Source: Arthrobacter sp. GMC3 (lineage in GTDB: Bacteria > Actinomycetota > Actinomycetes > Actinomycetales > Micrococcaceae). From it: a stretch of 64,000 nt of DNA. A program made the position numbers and the translations under genes. The stretch's first letter is position 1, and every line of letters starts with the position of its first letter. The notes below the pieces were generated by a model. It had not been told where the DNA came from. It saw only the letters and a list, made by a program, of their open reading frames with translations, and made no database searches. Of the stretch, positions 33,323-41,535 are shown one piece after another. Where the stretch lies: contig NZ_PJIO01000012.1 of NCBI RefSeq assembly GCF_002929305.1, positions 32,628 through 96,627 on the forward strand, given 5' to 3'.

Positions 33323-34113
33323 TGAGTAATTTCCCTTTTAGCTAGACCGGCCAAAAATGCGGCTTTGTTCTTAGTGGTAACTCGGGCATATCGCCGGCAG
33401 ACAAACGTCACTGATCGTCGGGGATTTCTACCTTCGTTGGACACCGTTTCGACCTTGAGATCCATAATCTGCCAAATTGCCGTGTCGAGAAGATCGTTGC
33501 CGTCGCCATTGGCTAGTACCAGACAGTCCTTGTGCCTCAGCCAGGCGGCTGGGGCCGAGTTCCATAGATCGGCGACCACCGTTGCATTGTCTTGTGTTAT
33601 GTGATATTTCAGCGGCTGCACAGCTGCCGTTCGCAAGTCACGTTGCGCTGAAAACCATGGCAATAGTTGGCGAACATCCGAGTAACTTACTGCTGATCGG
33701 CTGTCCCAGGCAGGTTCCTGCAGCGCGAACCCGCGGTCTGCAGCTGTGTCCAGCGTCGTCCGTTCTATGTGCACACTTGACGAACTACCTGTTGCTCGTT
33801 TCGTCCAGCCGTCAAAAACGGCTATTACTTGACGATCGGCGTCAACGCCGAATCCAATAGTTTGACGGCCCTCTTCAACAAGCAAATCACCTTTATGAGA
33901 TCGAGTCGTCTGGATACGATAGTTGGTTCCAGACCGCCCCTTGCCTTCGGGCGTAATTTTCCAAGCGTATGCGAGCAGCAATAAGCGTTGCTTTCCGTAA
34001 GCAAGGTCGACGCGAGTTGGATTGACGCTGCGGCCGCCACCAACGCTTTCCCGCGAGGTGACGGCCCAGCCTGCATTGCTAAAATTCTCCAGAACGATGT
34101 CAAGTGTCCCCAT
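33319..34113 (-). CDS. Unassigned protein coupled to mcrB-like gene; possible DNA-recognition subunit
   Basis: A 264-residue protein of mixed alpha/beta character. Segments RVDLAYGKQRLLLLAYAWKI, NYRIQTTRSHKG and TIGFGVDADRQVIAVFDGWT recall restriction-associated domains that read YRIQ and FVAFD, but I cannot name a family or point to a nuclease triad. It is translationally coupled to the mcrB-like gene and follows the second methyltransferase by 62 bases. The start at 34113 is preferred because TAATGT lies 7 bases upstream; an ATG at 34155 is also in frame. Its position where the McrB N-terminal domain would be encoded suggests a separate specificity subunit (inference). Confidence 0.6.
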   Translation of the reverse strand: MGTLDIVLENFSNAGWAVTSRESVGGGRSVNPTRVDLAYGKQRLLLLAYAWKITPEGKGRSGTNYRIQTTRSHKGDLLVEEGRQTIGFGVDADRQVIAVFDGWTKRATGSSSSVHIERTTLDTAADRGFALQEPAWDSRSAVSYSDVRQLLPWFSAQRDLRTAAVQPLKYHITQDNATVVADLWNSAPAAWLRHKDCLVLANGDGNDLLDTAIWQIMDLKVETVSNEGRNPRRSVTFVCRRYARVTTKNKAAFLAGLAKREITQ

Positions 34114-34175
34114 ACGGCACACATTACCCATATTTGCGGGGCAAGGAGAAATCATGGCAACGGATCGCCCAATTT

Positions 34176-36011
34176 CTAGTGCAAGTAGTAGTGTCTGCCC
34201 TTCGCGATGAAGTTTTTTTGCAGTATTTCTTCCAGAGCTTTAAAGGACAATCCAGTCAGTTTCGTGTCACTTGCAATCACGGCCCCGATCGCCAACGAGT
34301 ACAAGTACTCAAGACTACGTTGGTCTGTAACCTCGTTCTTGTTCCCTTCGGGCAAAGAACCAAGATGACGTCGAATGGCTGCCAACGCCACCTTGTCGGC
34401 ACCATTGAGGTTCTGCGCTTTGACGTTCGAATCCGCCGTGAAAGTGATTACTAGATCAAAGAACGGCACGAGCTCGGCGCCACTTCGACCCTTGTATCCC
34501 TTCATCGAGCGCTGAACCTTGTCCAAAACACTCACATCTGTTTGCGCAAGCCCGGCATGGTTCGTTGCGCCAAGCAGCGCCGACCACACTTTGTCGTCAG
34601 CATTGTGAAAAACCACGCTTGCCCGAGCACCTGGCGCCAGGACCCTACGTACTTCTGAAAAAGCGCCTGAAAGCAATTTTTCGTAGTCTGCGAGTGACTT
34701 TCCTCCGGATGCCATCGGGAGTGACTTGTTGACAACTATTTCCTCAGTCAAATCCGTGACGTCACCAAGCCACGATTCCCAAACGACATTGCAATCACCA
34801 TAGAACAAGTTCGCACCAAAGGGTGGATCCGTGAATACATAGTCAACGCTAGAGCTCGGGAGCCATGAAAGGTCTGTCGCAGACGACTGCCGGGCAAATG
34901 CCTTGTCAATTCCACCGTCCGCGTGTTCCGCGGCCGGATGGGTCGCGTAGAAGCGGCTAACCTGAGCTACTTGGTGACGGAAGATCTCAAAAACGTTCCC
35001 TTCGGCAACCAACTGCGGAATATAGAGCGTCCCAGTGAGAGGGCGCTGGCCGCCGAACGCGTTGTACCGCCGCATTCGAGTCGCGTGCCAGGCCGTATTC
35101 GTAAAGGCAAACGTCAATGCCGATCGAACCGTCGGGTCCGCCTGTGTGGCGATGTAGTGCCACAACTCGCTAAGAGCGAGTTGGCTTCGACGATTCCAAA
35201 AGTCTGCCACTTCCTTAATATTCCGAAGATGGAGCGCCGACCTTCTATACATTTCACGGTCCGGGCCCAACGGGACTTTTGGCATCCAGCGAGTAACGGG
35301 TCGCTGCGCCACCGATGTCAGCAGAGCTAGGTCGTGTTCATCCGCAGGTCCGCGTTGAAGCGTCCGACAAGAACCACACGCGACGGCTTTCTCTGCTGGC
35401 TTGCTCAGTACGCCGGTGACTCCCGAACGAGTCTGCTCATTTCCACAGTGCCCACAGGTAAGAGTTCGTGAGCTGCTGCCACTCTGAGTTTTCTGGTCCC
35501 ACACGCGGATTGGCTCGCGACACCTGTCGCAGCTATGGACGTCCGTCCAAATCTGGTGGCGCAACCGTTCCAATCGACCACAAGTCGGGCAGTTAGACGC
35601 ATAAAGCGCAATCTCTGTCTCCATCAGCGACGTGGTCAGGGCCGCCATAGCTGCGGCGATGATAGTCGGGCGGACAGGGTGGCTGTGATTGTGCGCTAGA
35701 TGAACAGCACCAGGCGCTAGGTCTGACATGAGCGCACGCCGCCCTGTGTTGAGAGCCGCCAACCCTGTCATTCCAGAACCACAAAACGGATCAAGTACTA
35801 GACTGTCAGGTTCTGTGCTGGCCAAAATGAACGGTTCGATGGCCCCGGGTGGCACTTTTGTAGGGTAAGTGTGCACCTGGTAGGCGCTGCTTCCTTTGGA
35901 TGCTGAAGTATCCGTTGGGATGGGGCGTCGAGCTACTCCGGCGGTTCCCTGAAGAATTTCCCTGAGCCGCGGGTCCATCTCCTGCTCAGTTGTTTCTGCG
36001 ATAAGGGTCAC
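34176..36011 (-). CDS. DNA amino-methyltransferase with zinc ribbons (second of pair)
   Basis: A 611-residue N4-cytosine/N6-adenine-type methyltransferase. The SAM motif VLDPFCGSGMTGLAAL is near residue 70 and the catalytic motif TDPPFGANLFYGD near 392. Between them are four CxxC pairs (CPTC, CDRC, CGHC, CGSC, about 130-210), forming two zinc ribbons that probably help DNA recognition. It starts with GTG at 36011, overlapping the stop of the first methyltransferase (GTGA), so the pair is made together. Shared blocks such as GGKSLADYE show that the two are paralogs. They may each modify one strand of an asymmetric site, which would protect host DNA from the McrBC-like nuclease (inference). Confidence 0.88.
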   Translation of the reverse strand: MTLIAETTEQEMDPRLREILQGTAGVARRPIPTDTSASKGSSAYQVHTYPTKVPPGAIEPFILASTEPDSLVLDPFCGSGMTGLAALNTGRRALMSDLAPGAVHLAHNHSHPVRPTIIAAAMAALTTSLMETEIALYASNCPTCGRLERLRHQIWTDVHSCDRCREPIRVWDQKTQSGSSSRTLTCGHCGNEQTRSGVTGVLSKPAEKAVACGSCRTLQRGPADEHDLALLTSVAQRPVTRWMPKVPLGPDREMYRRSALHLRNIKEVADFWNRRSQLALSELWHYIATQADPTVRSALTFAFTNTAWHATRMRRYNAFGGQRPLTGTLYIPQLVAEGNVFEIFRHQVAQVSRFYATHPAAEHADGGIDKAFARQSSATDLSWLPSSSVDYVFTDPPFGANLFYGDCNVVWESWLGDVTDLTEEIVVNKSLPMASGGKSLADYEKLLSGAFSEVRRVLAPGARASVVFHNADDKVWSALLGATNHAGLAQTDVSVLDKVQRSMKGYKGRSGAELVPFFDLVITFTADSNVKAQNLNGADKVALAAIRRHLGSLPEGNKNEVTDQRSLEYLYSLAIGAVIASDTKLTGLSFKALEEILQKNFIAKGRHYYLH

Positions 36012-37789
36012 GGTGTTCCTTCAATCTTAATACTGGATGCATTATCGGGTGTCGGGTTACGACTCCATGCACTCTTTTCCAACAGAAAATTCTTTGTAAG
36101 TAGGACCTCAACCTCACCGTACGAGTATCCCGCAAATGTAGCTCCACGCTCCAGCAGTATCCTCATAACTAAGGAATGAATATAGGGAGTGCTTCGCTGT
36201 CTTTGGTTAGCTGACTCGAGATGGTTGGCTATGGCTTCAATGACATCTGATTCAGCCACCTTGCCTACTGCTGACTTTCGACGCTTTGCAACCCCACCAG
36301 CACTGGAGTGGAGGTGAAGCACAAGGTCAAAGCTGGAGACCTTCTCCTGATTCGTCATTTGTTTGACCCCCTTGAAACTGGGTTGGGACTTATCAAATGC
36401 AACGGCCGATTCCAACGAAAGGTCAGCGCTTTCAATCGCACGTTCAAGACTGCTCCATACAGCGTCATCACTGCTGTGGAACATGACGCTTGCCCACGCG
36501 TCCCGCTTGAGAACCCTAGCGATTTCTCCGAAACTGGCTGCCATAAGTTGCTCATAGTCAGCTAGGCTCTTTCCCCCGTGCGCGGCCGCCAGGGAGGTCG
36601 AAACTATAGCTTCATTCGTTGTATCTGTGAAATCGTCAAGCCATGATTCCCACAGGAACGATGCATCAGAGTAATAGATGTTTGCGCCGAACGGGGGGTC
36701 GGTGAAGACATAATCAATGCTCCGGTCCTGCAAATGTTTGAGGTTTGTAGCAGAGGCTTGAGTGACGCTGCTCTGCCCAGATGTCTCACCAACCTTTGTG
36801 GCGAGTTGGACAACTGCAGTCAGTTTTCGACGGAGAAGTGAGAATACATTGAACTCATAGTTCATAGAAGCAATGTAGAGAGTGCCTGAAAGGACATTCG
36901 TTGGACGTTTCGGGTTCCACTGGTACCGGCGGGACGCACGATTCACGATAGCCGTGGTAGCGAACCGAAGACCGAGACTCTCCGGCGATTCACCTGCGAT
37001 CTTCCAAACTGCGGCCAACGCTCGAAGGTTTCTCCCCGTAAAAAAATCAGCAGAGGTCGCAATTCCCAATTTGCCATGTTGTCCACGCCACATCTCGCGC
37101 CAGTCTTCCAACGGAGCAGTGGGATACCAGTCGGTGATATCCGTTCTATGGGGATAGTGAGCCATGGCAGTTTCCACTGTGGTTAGTGGCCGTTGTTCAC
37201 GGCTTCGGCAACTTGTACACGCTACGGAGACCAGAACTGGAGCCCCCGGAAGAATCTTGGCATCGCCTTTGCGGAAGGAAGTAGAGCAAAGGGGACAAAC
37301 TAAGTTCTTTGAAATTGTGCCGTCTGGCTGTCGCGCCGAGTCCCAAAACAGTACTTCGTGGCTGCATCCTGGGCAGACCATGGTGTCGGACCAGACGGTG
37401 TACTCGATGCGAGCGTCGCTATCACAGCGTGAACACGCTGTCCCGTAGAGCTCGCGTTCCAGTCCCGCCAGCTTGGCCATCAATGAGCTAGCCGCAGCTG
37501 CCAGGCGCTCAGGATTGTTTGGCGTGTTGTAACCGGAAGCGATATGAACAGCAGCGGGCGACAAGTCTGACAATACTCCTGTACGCCCCGAAAGCAGCGA
37601 GGCAACTCCGGTCATCCCCGAGCCGCAAAAGGGATCCAGTACCGTGTCACCGGGGTTGGTATAGTGCTCGATAACAGGAACAATTCCTTCGGGCGGGACC
37701 TTTGTGTGGTAGCTGTGCGCTCTGTAAAATATGGACCCCTTGGCGCCGACGATTTCCTTTTGGTATGGCTCGGTTACGCGGCGGCTCAT
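36008..37789 (-). CDS. DNA amino-methyltransferase with zinc ribbons (first of pair)
   Basis: A 593-residue paralog of the next gene. The SAM motif TVLDPFCGSGMTGVASLL is at about 49-65, four cysteine pairs (CSRC, CPGC, CPLC, CTSC) at about 115-200, and the catalytic TDPPFGANIYYSD near 361. The motif order (SAM site first, DPPF later, with a zinc insert between) and the shared GGKSLADYEQL block define a small Zn-ribbon methylase group. Its ATG overlaps the stop of the XRE regulator (ATGA), so regulator and methylase are coupled. The modified base (m6A or m4C) and target site cannot be read from the sequence. Confidence 0.88.
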   Translation of the reverse strand: MSRRVTEPYQKEIVGAKGSIFYRAHSYHTKVPPEGIVPVIEHYTNPGDTVLDPFCGSGMTGVASLLSGRTGVLSDLSPAAVHIASGYNTPNNPERLAAAASSLMAKLAGLERELYGTACSRCDSDARIEYTVWSDTMVCPGCSHEVLFWDSARQPDGTISKNLVCPLCSTSFRKGDAKILPGAPVLVSVACTSCRSREQRPLTTVETAMAHYPHRTDITDWYPTAPLEDWREMWRGQHGKLGIATSADFFTGRNLRALAAVWKIAGESPESLGLRFATTAIVNRASRRYQWNPKRPTNVLSGTLYIASMNYEFNVFSLLRRKLTAVVQLATKVGETSGQSSVTQASATNLKHLQDRSIDYVFTDPPFGANIYYSDASFLWESWLDDFTDTTNEAIVSTSLAAAHGGKSLADYEQLMAASFGEIARVLKRDAWASVMFHSSDDAVWSSLERAIESADLSLESAVAFDKSQPSFKGVKQMTNQEKVSSFDLVLHLHSSAGGVAKRRKSAVGKVAESDVIEAIANHLESANQRQRSTPYIHSLVMRILLERGATFAGYSYGEVEVLLTKNFLLEKSAWSRNPTPDNASSIKIEGTP

Positions 37790-38052
37790 GCTCGGCCGCC
37801 TTTGGCACCAAAGCGAACTTGAAGAACGACGCCCATGGCCTCGGCGATTCTGTCCAAGTTGGCCATGGTAATTTCATGCTCTCCGCTTTCCCAACGTGCA
37901 ACAACCGACTGCGACGACCCCATGCGAGTCGCCAACTGATGTTGAGTTAGGCCCTGCTTCTCACGATTCATACGCAACATTGCAGCGGTTTCGGAAGAGG
38001 TTGGACCGCAAACTTGGATCGATCCTGGGGTATTGTCATTAAAAATGTCCAC
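37786..38052 (-). CDS. XRE-family controller-like regulator
   Basis: An 88-residue helix-turn-helix protein: MLRMNREKQGLTQHQLATRM then SSQSVVARWESGEHEITMAN, the five-helix Xre/Cro fold. Start GTG at 38052 is proposed because TAGCAT lies 7 bases upstream and AGGAG is embedded there; the open frame extends to 38097. It is first in the operon with two methyltransferases and the McrBC-like genes, in the position of restriction controller (C) proteins, which time methylase before nuclease expression. The role is inferred from position. Confidence 0.8.
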   Translation of the reverse strand: MDIFNDNTPGSIQVCGPTSSETAAMLRMNREKQGLTQHQLATRMGSSQSVVARWESGEHEITMANLDRIAEAMGVVLQVRFGAKGGRA

Positions 38053-38133
38053 AGCTCCTATGCTATGAGCTGACCGCCTCTTGGGCGAAACCGACACGCC
38101 ACCCAGTTCGCGCCTTGAACTGAGATTTCCGAC

Positions 38134-38700
38134 TCATCTTGTTCCCGGCAACTGGCGAAGGGAAAGCTCAAGAGCCTCAATGAATGGCAACCCAGGATAG
38201 TTTCGGGCTGTGTGTCTTTGCCACCGGGAAGGATGCCTCGGTCGGTCACTGACCGACCAGCTTCTGCCGCCAGCCGACCGCAATTCTTCATGGAGCCACG
38301 CGATCTGGGCTCTGAAATGAGCACGCACCTCACCCGTCGGCTCTTGGCACCCATAGGCCAGCAGCGTATCGGCATTGGACCCTAGGCACTCTGCAATTTC
38401 AGGTCGCGCTGATAGCCAGAGATCATTGTCTTTCCCAATCAGATTGACGTCCAGAACACTCTGGGTGGCGATCGGAAAGAGGTTTACAATCCTCGCATCT
38501 TGATGGCCTAGAATTTTTGCAGCAAGGTCTACCCTCGCAAGCGTTCTCGCCCCAGTTGAAAGCGGCGGGTTGAACAGAATCGCTGTAAGGCCTCTGTATT
38601 CCATCGGGGCTTTCCTCAGTCTCTCGCTGTTTCTCGTCAACATTGGTGCGCTTCTGCCGAGGACAGTCAAGACAACCCATTGCAATTTCTTGGAATCCAA
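38134..38700 (-). CDS. DUF1643-like protein
   Basis: A 188-residue (or shorter) protein with the DUF1643 pattern: LTAILFNPPLS, ARVDLAAKILGHQDARIVNL, DVNLIGKDNDLWLS and DTLLAYGCQEPTGE. The family is often carried on mobile elements and near restriction genes; its biochemical role is not established. The first possible start is TTG at 38700; ATG at 38643 or 38604 would keep the family core and may be the real start. It lies 81 bases before the XRE regulator on the same strand and may share its transcript. Confidence 0.6.
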   Translation of the reverse strand: MDSKKLQWVVLTVLGRSAPMLTRNSERLRKAPMEYRGLTAILFNPPLSTGARTLARVDLAAKILGHQDARIVNLFPIATQSVLDVNLIGKDNDLWLSARPEIAECLGSNADTLLAYGCQEPTGEVRAHFRAQIAWLHEELRSAGGRSWSVSDRPRHPSRWQRHTARNYPGLPFIEALELSLRQLPGTR

Positions 38701-39419
38701 AGCTTACCCGCTAGAGCTAACCCGGAAATTCACTCGGCACCCAGGTTCTCATGTTCGCAGTGTGGCTCACCCGGAGCGGACAGGCGGGTTCAAGTACATC
38801 GTGACATTTCGCGCTTGATCCCGTAGTCGTTCATATCGCATCGCTGATCATTCACACAGAGATATCGGTACCGTTTTCCATCAATATGAGCCCGACTCGG
38901 ATTTCATGCACCCCTTTTTGCCAGTCAACTAGTTCATAGCCGAATTCGATTCTCTACTCCACACCGCCATCGTCAGGACGACCTGCCTCAACCTCCGGCT
39001 CGGATCTGGATAGGCAGTCGAGCTGCAGAACATGGCTAAGGTCACGAGCAGGTTGGGTGGCAAGAATGGCCAACCATTGCCGCAGTAGCTATGGACATCT
39101 CGCGGTCAGCCCAAATGAACACCACAGCAGATGGACCTCTATGAATATCTACCGAACCACGTTGCGCCTTCTGGTACCCCATCATCGTTGGGCGGGCCCT
39201 CCACGCAACCAGGGCGCTGCGCGCCGGTCCCTCCTCCAAAAATTCTTCCTCGGCGCTCCTGCGTCGCTTATTTCCTCGCAAGAGTTTTTGCCCCGTGCCC
39301 GGTTCCCCAAGTTGCCCTCCGGCCCCTAAAACCCAGCGGTGATTCCTCTTACCAGAAGGCACCAACAGAGCAGGCGGCCGCGAACAACCAGCCACCGAAC
39401 ACACAAGAGGGGCAAGACA
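38701..39419. other. Gap between defence island and transfer module
   Basis: No gene family is recognised. The open frames here are short or antisense to the DUF4192 gene. The last 60 bases carry AGAGGGG, the likely ribosome binding site of that gene. This is the boundary at which the gene content changes from restriction-like to conjugative. Confidence 0.4.
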
Positions 39420-40442
39420 ATGGAACCGATCAGAATCAGCAGCCCAGCCGACGCCATCAGCTACATGGGCCACAGCCTCGGCTACTGGCCACAGGAAAGC
39501 CTGGTCTGCGTCGCTCTCGAAGGCATGGGACTCGGCCCAACACTGCGGGTAAACCTGCCTTCGAACGTTGACTTCGTCGAGACCTACGCTGAACACGTAG
39601 CGCAGTTCTTTGGCAGAGACCACGACGCGACCGCAATGTTGGTGGCCCTCTTCACCCACCTCCCATGGGCCAGGGGACATTCAAAACCATACATTCCGCT
39701 GGTCCATGAGCTCAAGCAGCAGTTCGCCGCAGTTGGTGTCCTCGTCCGGTCGGTGTGGATTGTGGGCCCCACATCGTTTGCCCCATACGACGGCGCCAAC
39801 CCCACGTCATGTGGCAACGAGACACCGATCTCTGCCCTCGAATCGAGCACCCTGAACGCTGAACTTGTCTACCAGGGCAGCGTCATCGAACCCTCCGATC
39901 CTGTATATATCCCTCGGAACACAGCGACCAAAGAAGACACGATTTCCGTCGAGACGGCAATGCGAGCCATGGGGTCAAGAACCGTAGAGCGGCTCGAAGC
40001 CACACGCCGTCTCTGGATGGACCTCGTTGACCACGACAGTGAACCAACTCACGAAGAACTGACCGAGCTCCTTGCCGGACTCCAGTTCGTCGGTCTCAGG
40101 GATGAGATCCTTGCCGACATGCCAGGAATCGACGAACCGATGGCAGCCACGCTCTTTGGGGCCACGCACGAAGCCCCGCAATGGGACCGGATCGACAGCT
40201 CCGAAAAGCTGCTGCGCCAGCTGCTCACCATCGCCGCCCCATCCCATGCTGCCGCGCCGTTGACGATGCTCGGGCACATCTGCTGGTGGAAGGGCAAGGG
40301 AACGGCCGCCGCGAACTACATGCACGTCGCCCTTACCTTTGATCCCGGCTATCACCTCGCTAGGCTGCTGGACCAAATGCTTGACGCCGGCGTCGTTTCC
40401 GGATGGGCGCAACACAAAGCCACTGCCTACCGCGGACGCTGA
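39420..40442 (+). CDS. DUF4192-family protein
   Basis: A 340-residue protein with the DUF4192 start: ISSPADAISYMGHSLGYWPQ then SLVCVALEGMGLGPTLRVNL, and C-terminal PLTMLGHICWWKGKGTAAAN and HVALTFDPGYHLARLL, which recur in actinobacterial DUF4192 proteins. No enzymatic motif is seen. ATG at 39420 (MEPIRISSPAD) follows AGAGGGGCA; the longer frame upstream lacks such a site. The family is widely found in actinobacterial genomes and plasmids with unknown function. It heads a plus-strand series leading to the relaxase. Confidence 0.8.
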   Translation: MEPIRISSPADAISYMGHSLGYWPQESLVCVALEGMGLGPTLRVNLPSNVDFVETYAEHVAQFFGRDHDATAMLVALFTHLPWARGHSKPYIPLVHELKQQFAAVGVLVRSVWIVGPTSFAPYDGANPTSCGNETPISALESSTLNAELVYQGSVIEPSDPVYIPRNTATKEDTISVETAMRAMGSRTVERLEATRRLWMDLVDHDSEPTHEELTELLAGLQFVGLRDEILADMPGIDEPMAATLFGATHEAPQWDRIDSSEKLLRQLLTIAAPSHAAAPLTMLGHICWWKGKGTAAANYMHVALTFDPGYHLARLLDQMLDAGVVSGWAQHKATAYRGR

Positions 40443-40498
40443 TACCCGAACCATCACGCTGTAATCACTTTCAACTGATTTGGAACCAGGCGACACCC

Positions 40499-40735
40499 GT
40501 GACCATCATCGTCTATAGCAAACCAGGCTGCCAGCAGTGCAAGTTCACCTGTCTGACCCTGGAACGGGCCGGCATCCCGTTCGACGTCGTCGACCTGACC
40601 ACGAACACCGCCGCCCTCGAATACGTCCAGGACCTCGGATATTCTCAGGCCCCTATCGTCGTGGTCAGCGACCACCACCACTGGTCAGGATTCAACCCCA
40701 CCGAAATTGAAAGACTCGGCTTCACCATCCAATAA
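40499..40735 (+). CDS. NrdH-like glutaredoxin
   Basis: A 78-residue thioredoxin-fold redoxin: TIIVYSKPGCQQCKFTCL carries a CxxC active site, and YSQAPIVVV supplies the cis-Pro. It ends WSGFNPTEIERL, the typical NrdH end. NrdH proteins reduce class Ib ribonucleotide reductase with electrons from thioredoxin reductase; on a mobile element the partner may be different. Start GTG at 40499. Confidence 0.85.
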   Translation: MTIIVYSKPGCQQCKFTCLTLERAGIPFDVVDLTTNTAALEYVQDLGYSQAPIVVVSDHHHWSGFNPTEIERLGFTIQ

Positions 40736-40986
40736 TCATCACCAAAAAAGAGATCCAGTGCCGCATGCACACCTCATACGGTACTCCCCTGCGCCACCAC
40801 CGCAACCACCGCAACCAGTACCCATCCCAACCCAGTCCCGTCTCAAATACACCCCAAAGTCATGTTGCTGCCGCAACCAAAAATCCTTCACACTGTTGGC
40901 ACCGAAGCGGTGGCCGTCACGGCCCGCATGACGGTAAATGTGACGTTTAGTCATGGTGTAAAGCCGCTGAATCACCATGGACTGGT
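40736..40986. promoter_or_regulatory. Repeat-rich region before the relaxase genes; candidate oriT
   Basis: A 251-base gap holding tandem CCACCGCAA copies (about 40796-40816) and clustered short inverted repeats around 40910-40960 (CCGTCA ... TGACGG; GTGACG ... CGTTTAGTCAT). MobF relaxases usually nick a site beside their own gene, so this is one place to look. No known nic consensus is recognised. Confidence 0.35.
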
Positions 40987-41535
40987 ATGACTACGCGAAC
41001 CTGCCCCGAATGCAACACCACGTTCACACCCGCCAGTCCCCGGCAGCTCTTCTGCCGACCGGAGTGCGCCCACCGCCAGCGGCAACGAAAGTACCGGCAG
41101 AGTCTTCAGGATGAAGAGCTGCGGCTGAGCGGCCATAGTGGCGAGTCCAAGGCCAATAGCCAGAAGTCGTTGGCGGCGCTCACCGCCCTCTATGAGGCGA
41201 CCATCCGAAAGCTACGTCGCACGAACAAGCGCAAGCTTTCCAACCTGACACGGTCATTTGAAGGCAGGCTGGCCGAAGCCTACGAACAGCTCAATGAAAG
41301 CGCCCAGGCAGCGTCACGTGCTCAGTCGAAGGCTGATGAGCTGAAACGCTCAGTGCAGCGGTTGCAGCACGAGAACACGGCGCGGGTGCTCAGTGAACAG
41401 CAGGCAGTCAAGGACATGCAACACCTCGCCGCCAAGGTCCTGACACTGCACTCTGACTCGAACGCGCGTCTGGATCCGTCGACGGCGGCGATCTTTGCAC
41501 GCCGCGGCTGGAACACGGAAATGGGCAGGTCATGA
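40987..41535 (+). CDS. Zinc-finger and coiled-coil protein coupled to relaxase
   Basis: A 182-residue protein. An N-terminal finger CPECNTTFTPASPRQLFC then PEC (CxxC...CxxxC, about 6-30) is followed by a basic stretch (HRQRQRKYRQ) and a long coiled coil from about 60 to 150 rich in Lys, Glu and Gln. Its stop overlaps the relaxase start (ATGA at 41532-41535). The layout suggests a relaxosome accessory protein that binds oriT and helps load the relaxase, but that is inference from position. Confidence 0.65.
   Translation: MTTRTCPECNTTFTPASPRQLFCRPECAHRQRQRKYRQSLQDEELRLSGHSGESKANSQKSLAALTALYEATIRKLRRTNKRKLSNLTRSFEGRLAEAYEQLNESAQAASRAQSKADELKRSVQRLQHENTARVLSEQQAVKDMQHLAAKVLTLHSDSNARLDPSTAAIFARRGWNTEMGRS

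Noticed and set aside
39042..39680. A 212-residue minus-strand open frame
   Set aside because: It overlaps the DUF4192 gene on the other strand, has no family pattern, and its codons mirror that gene.
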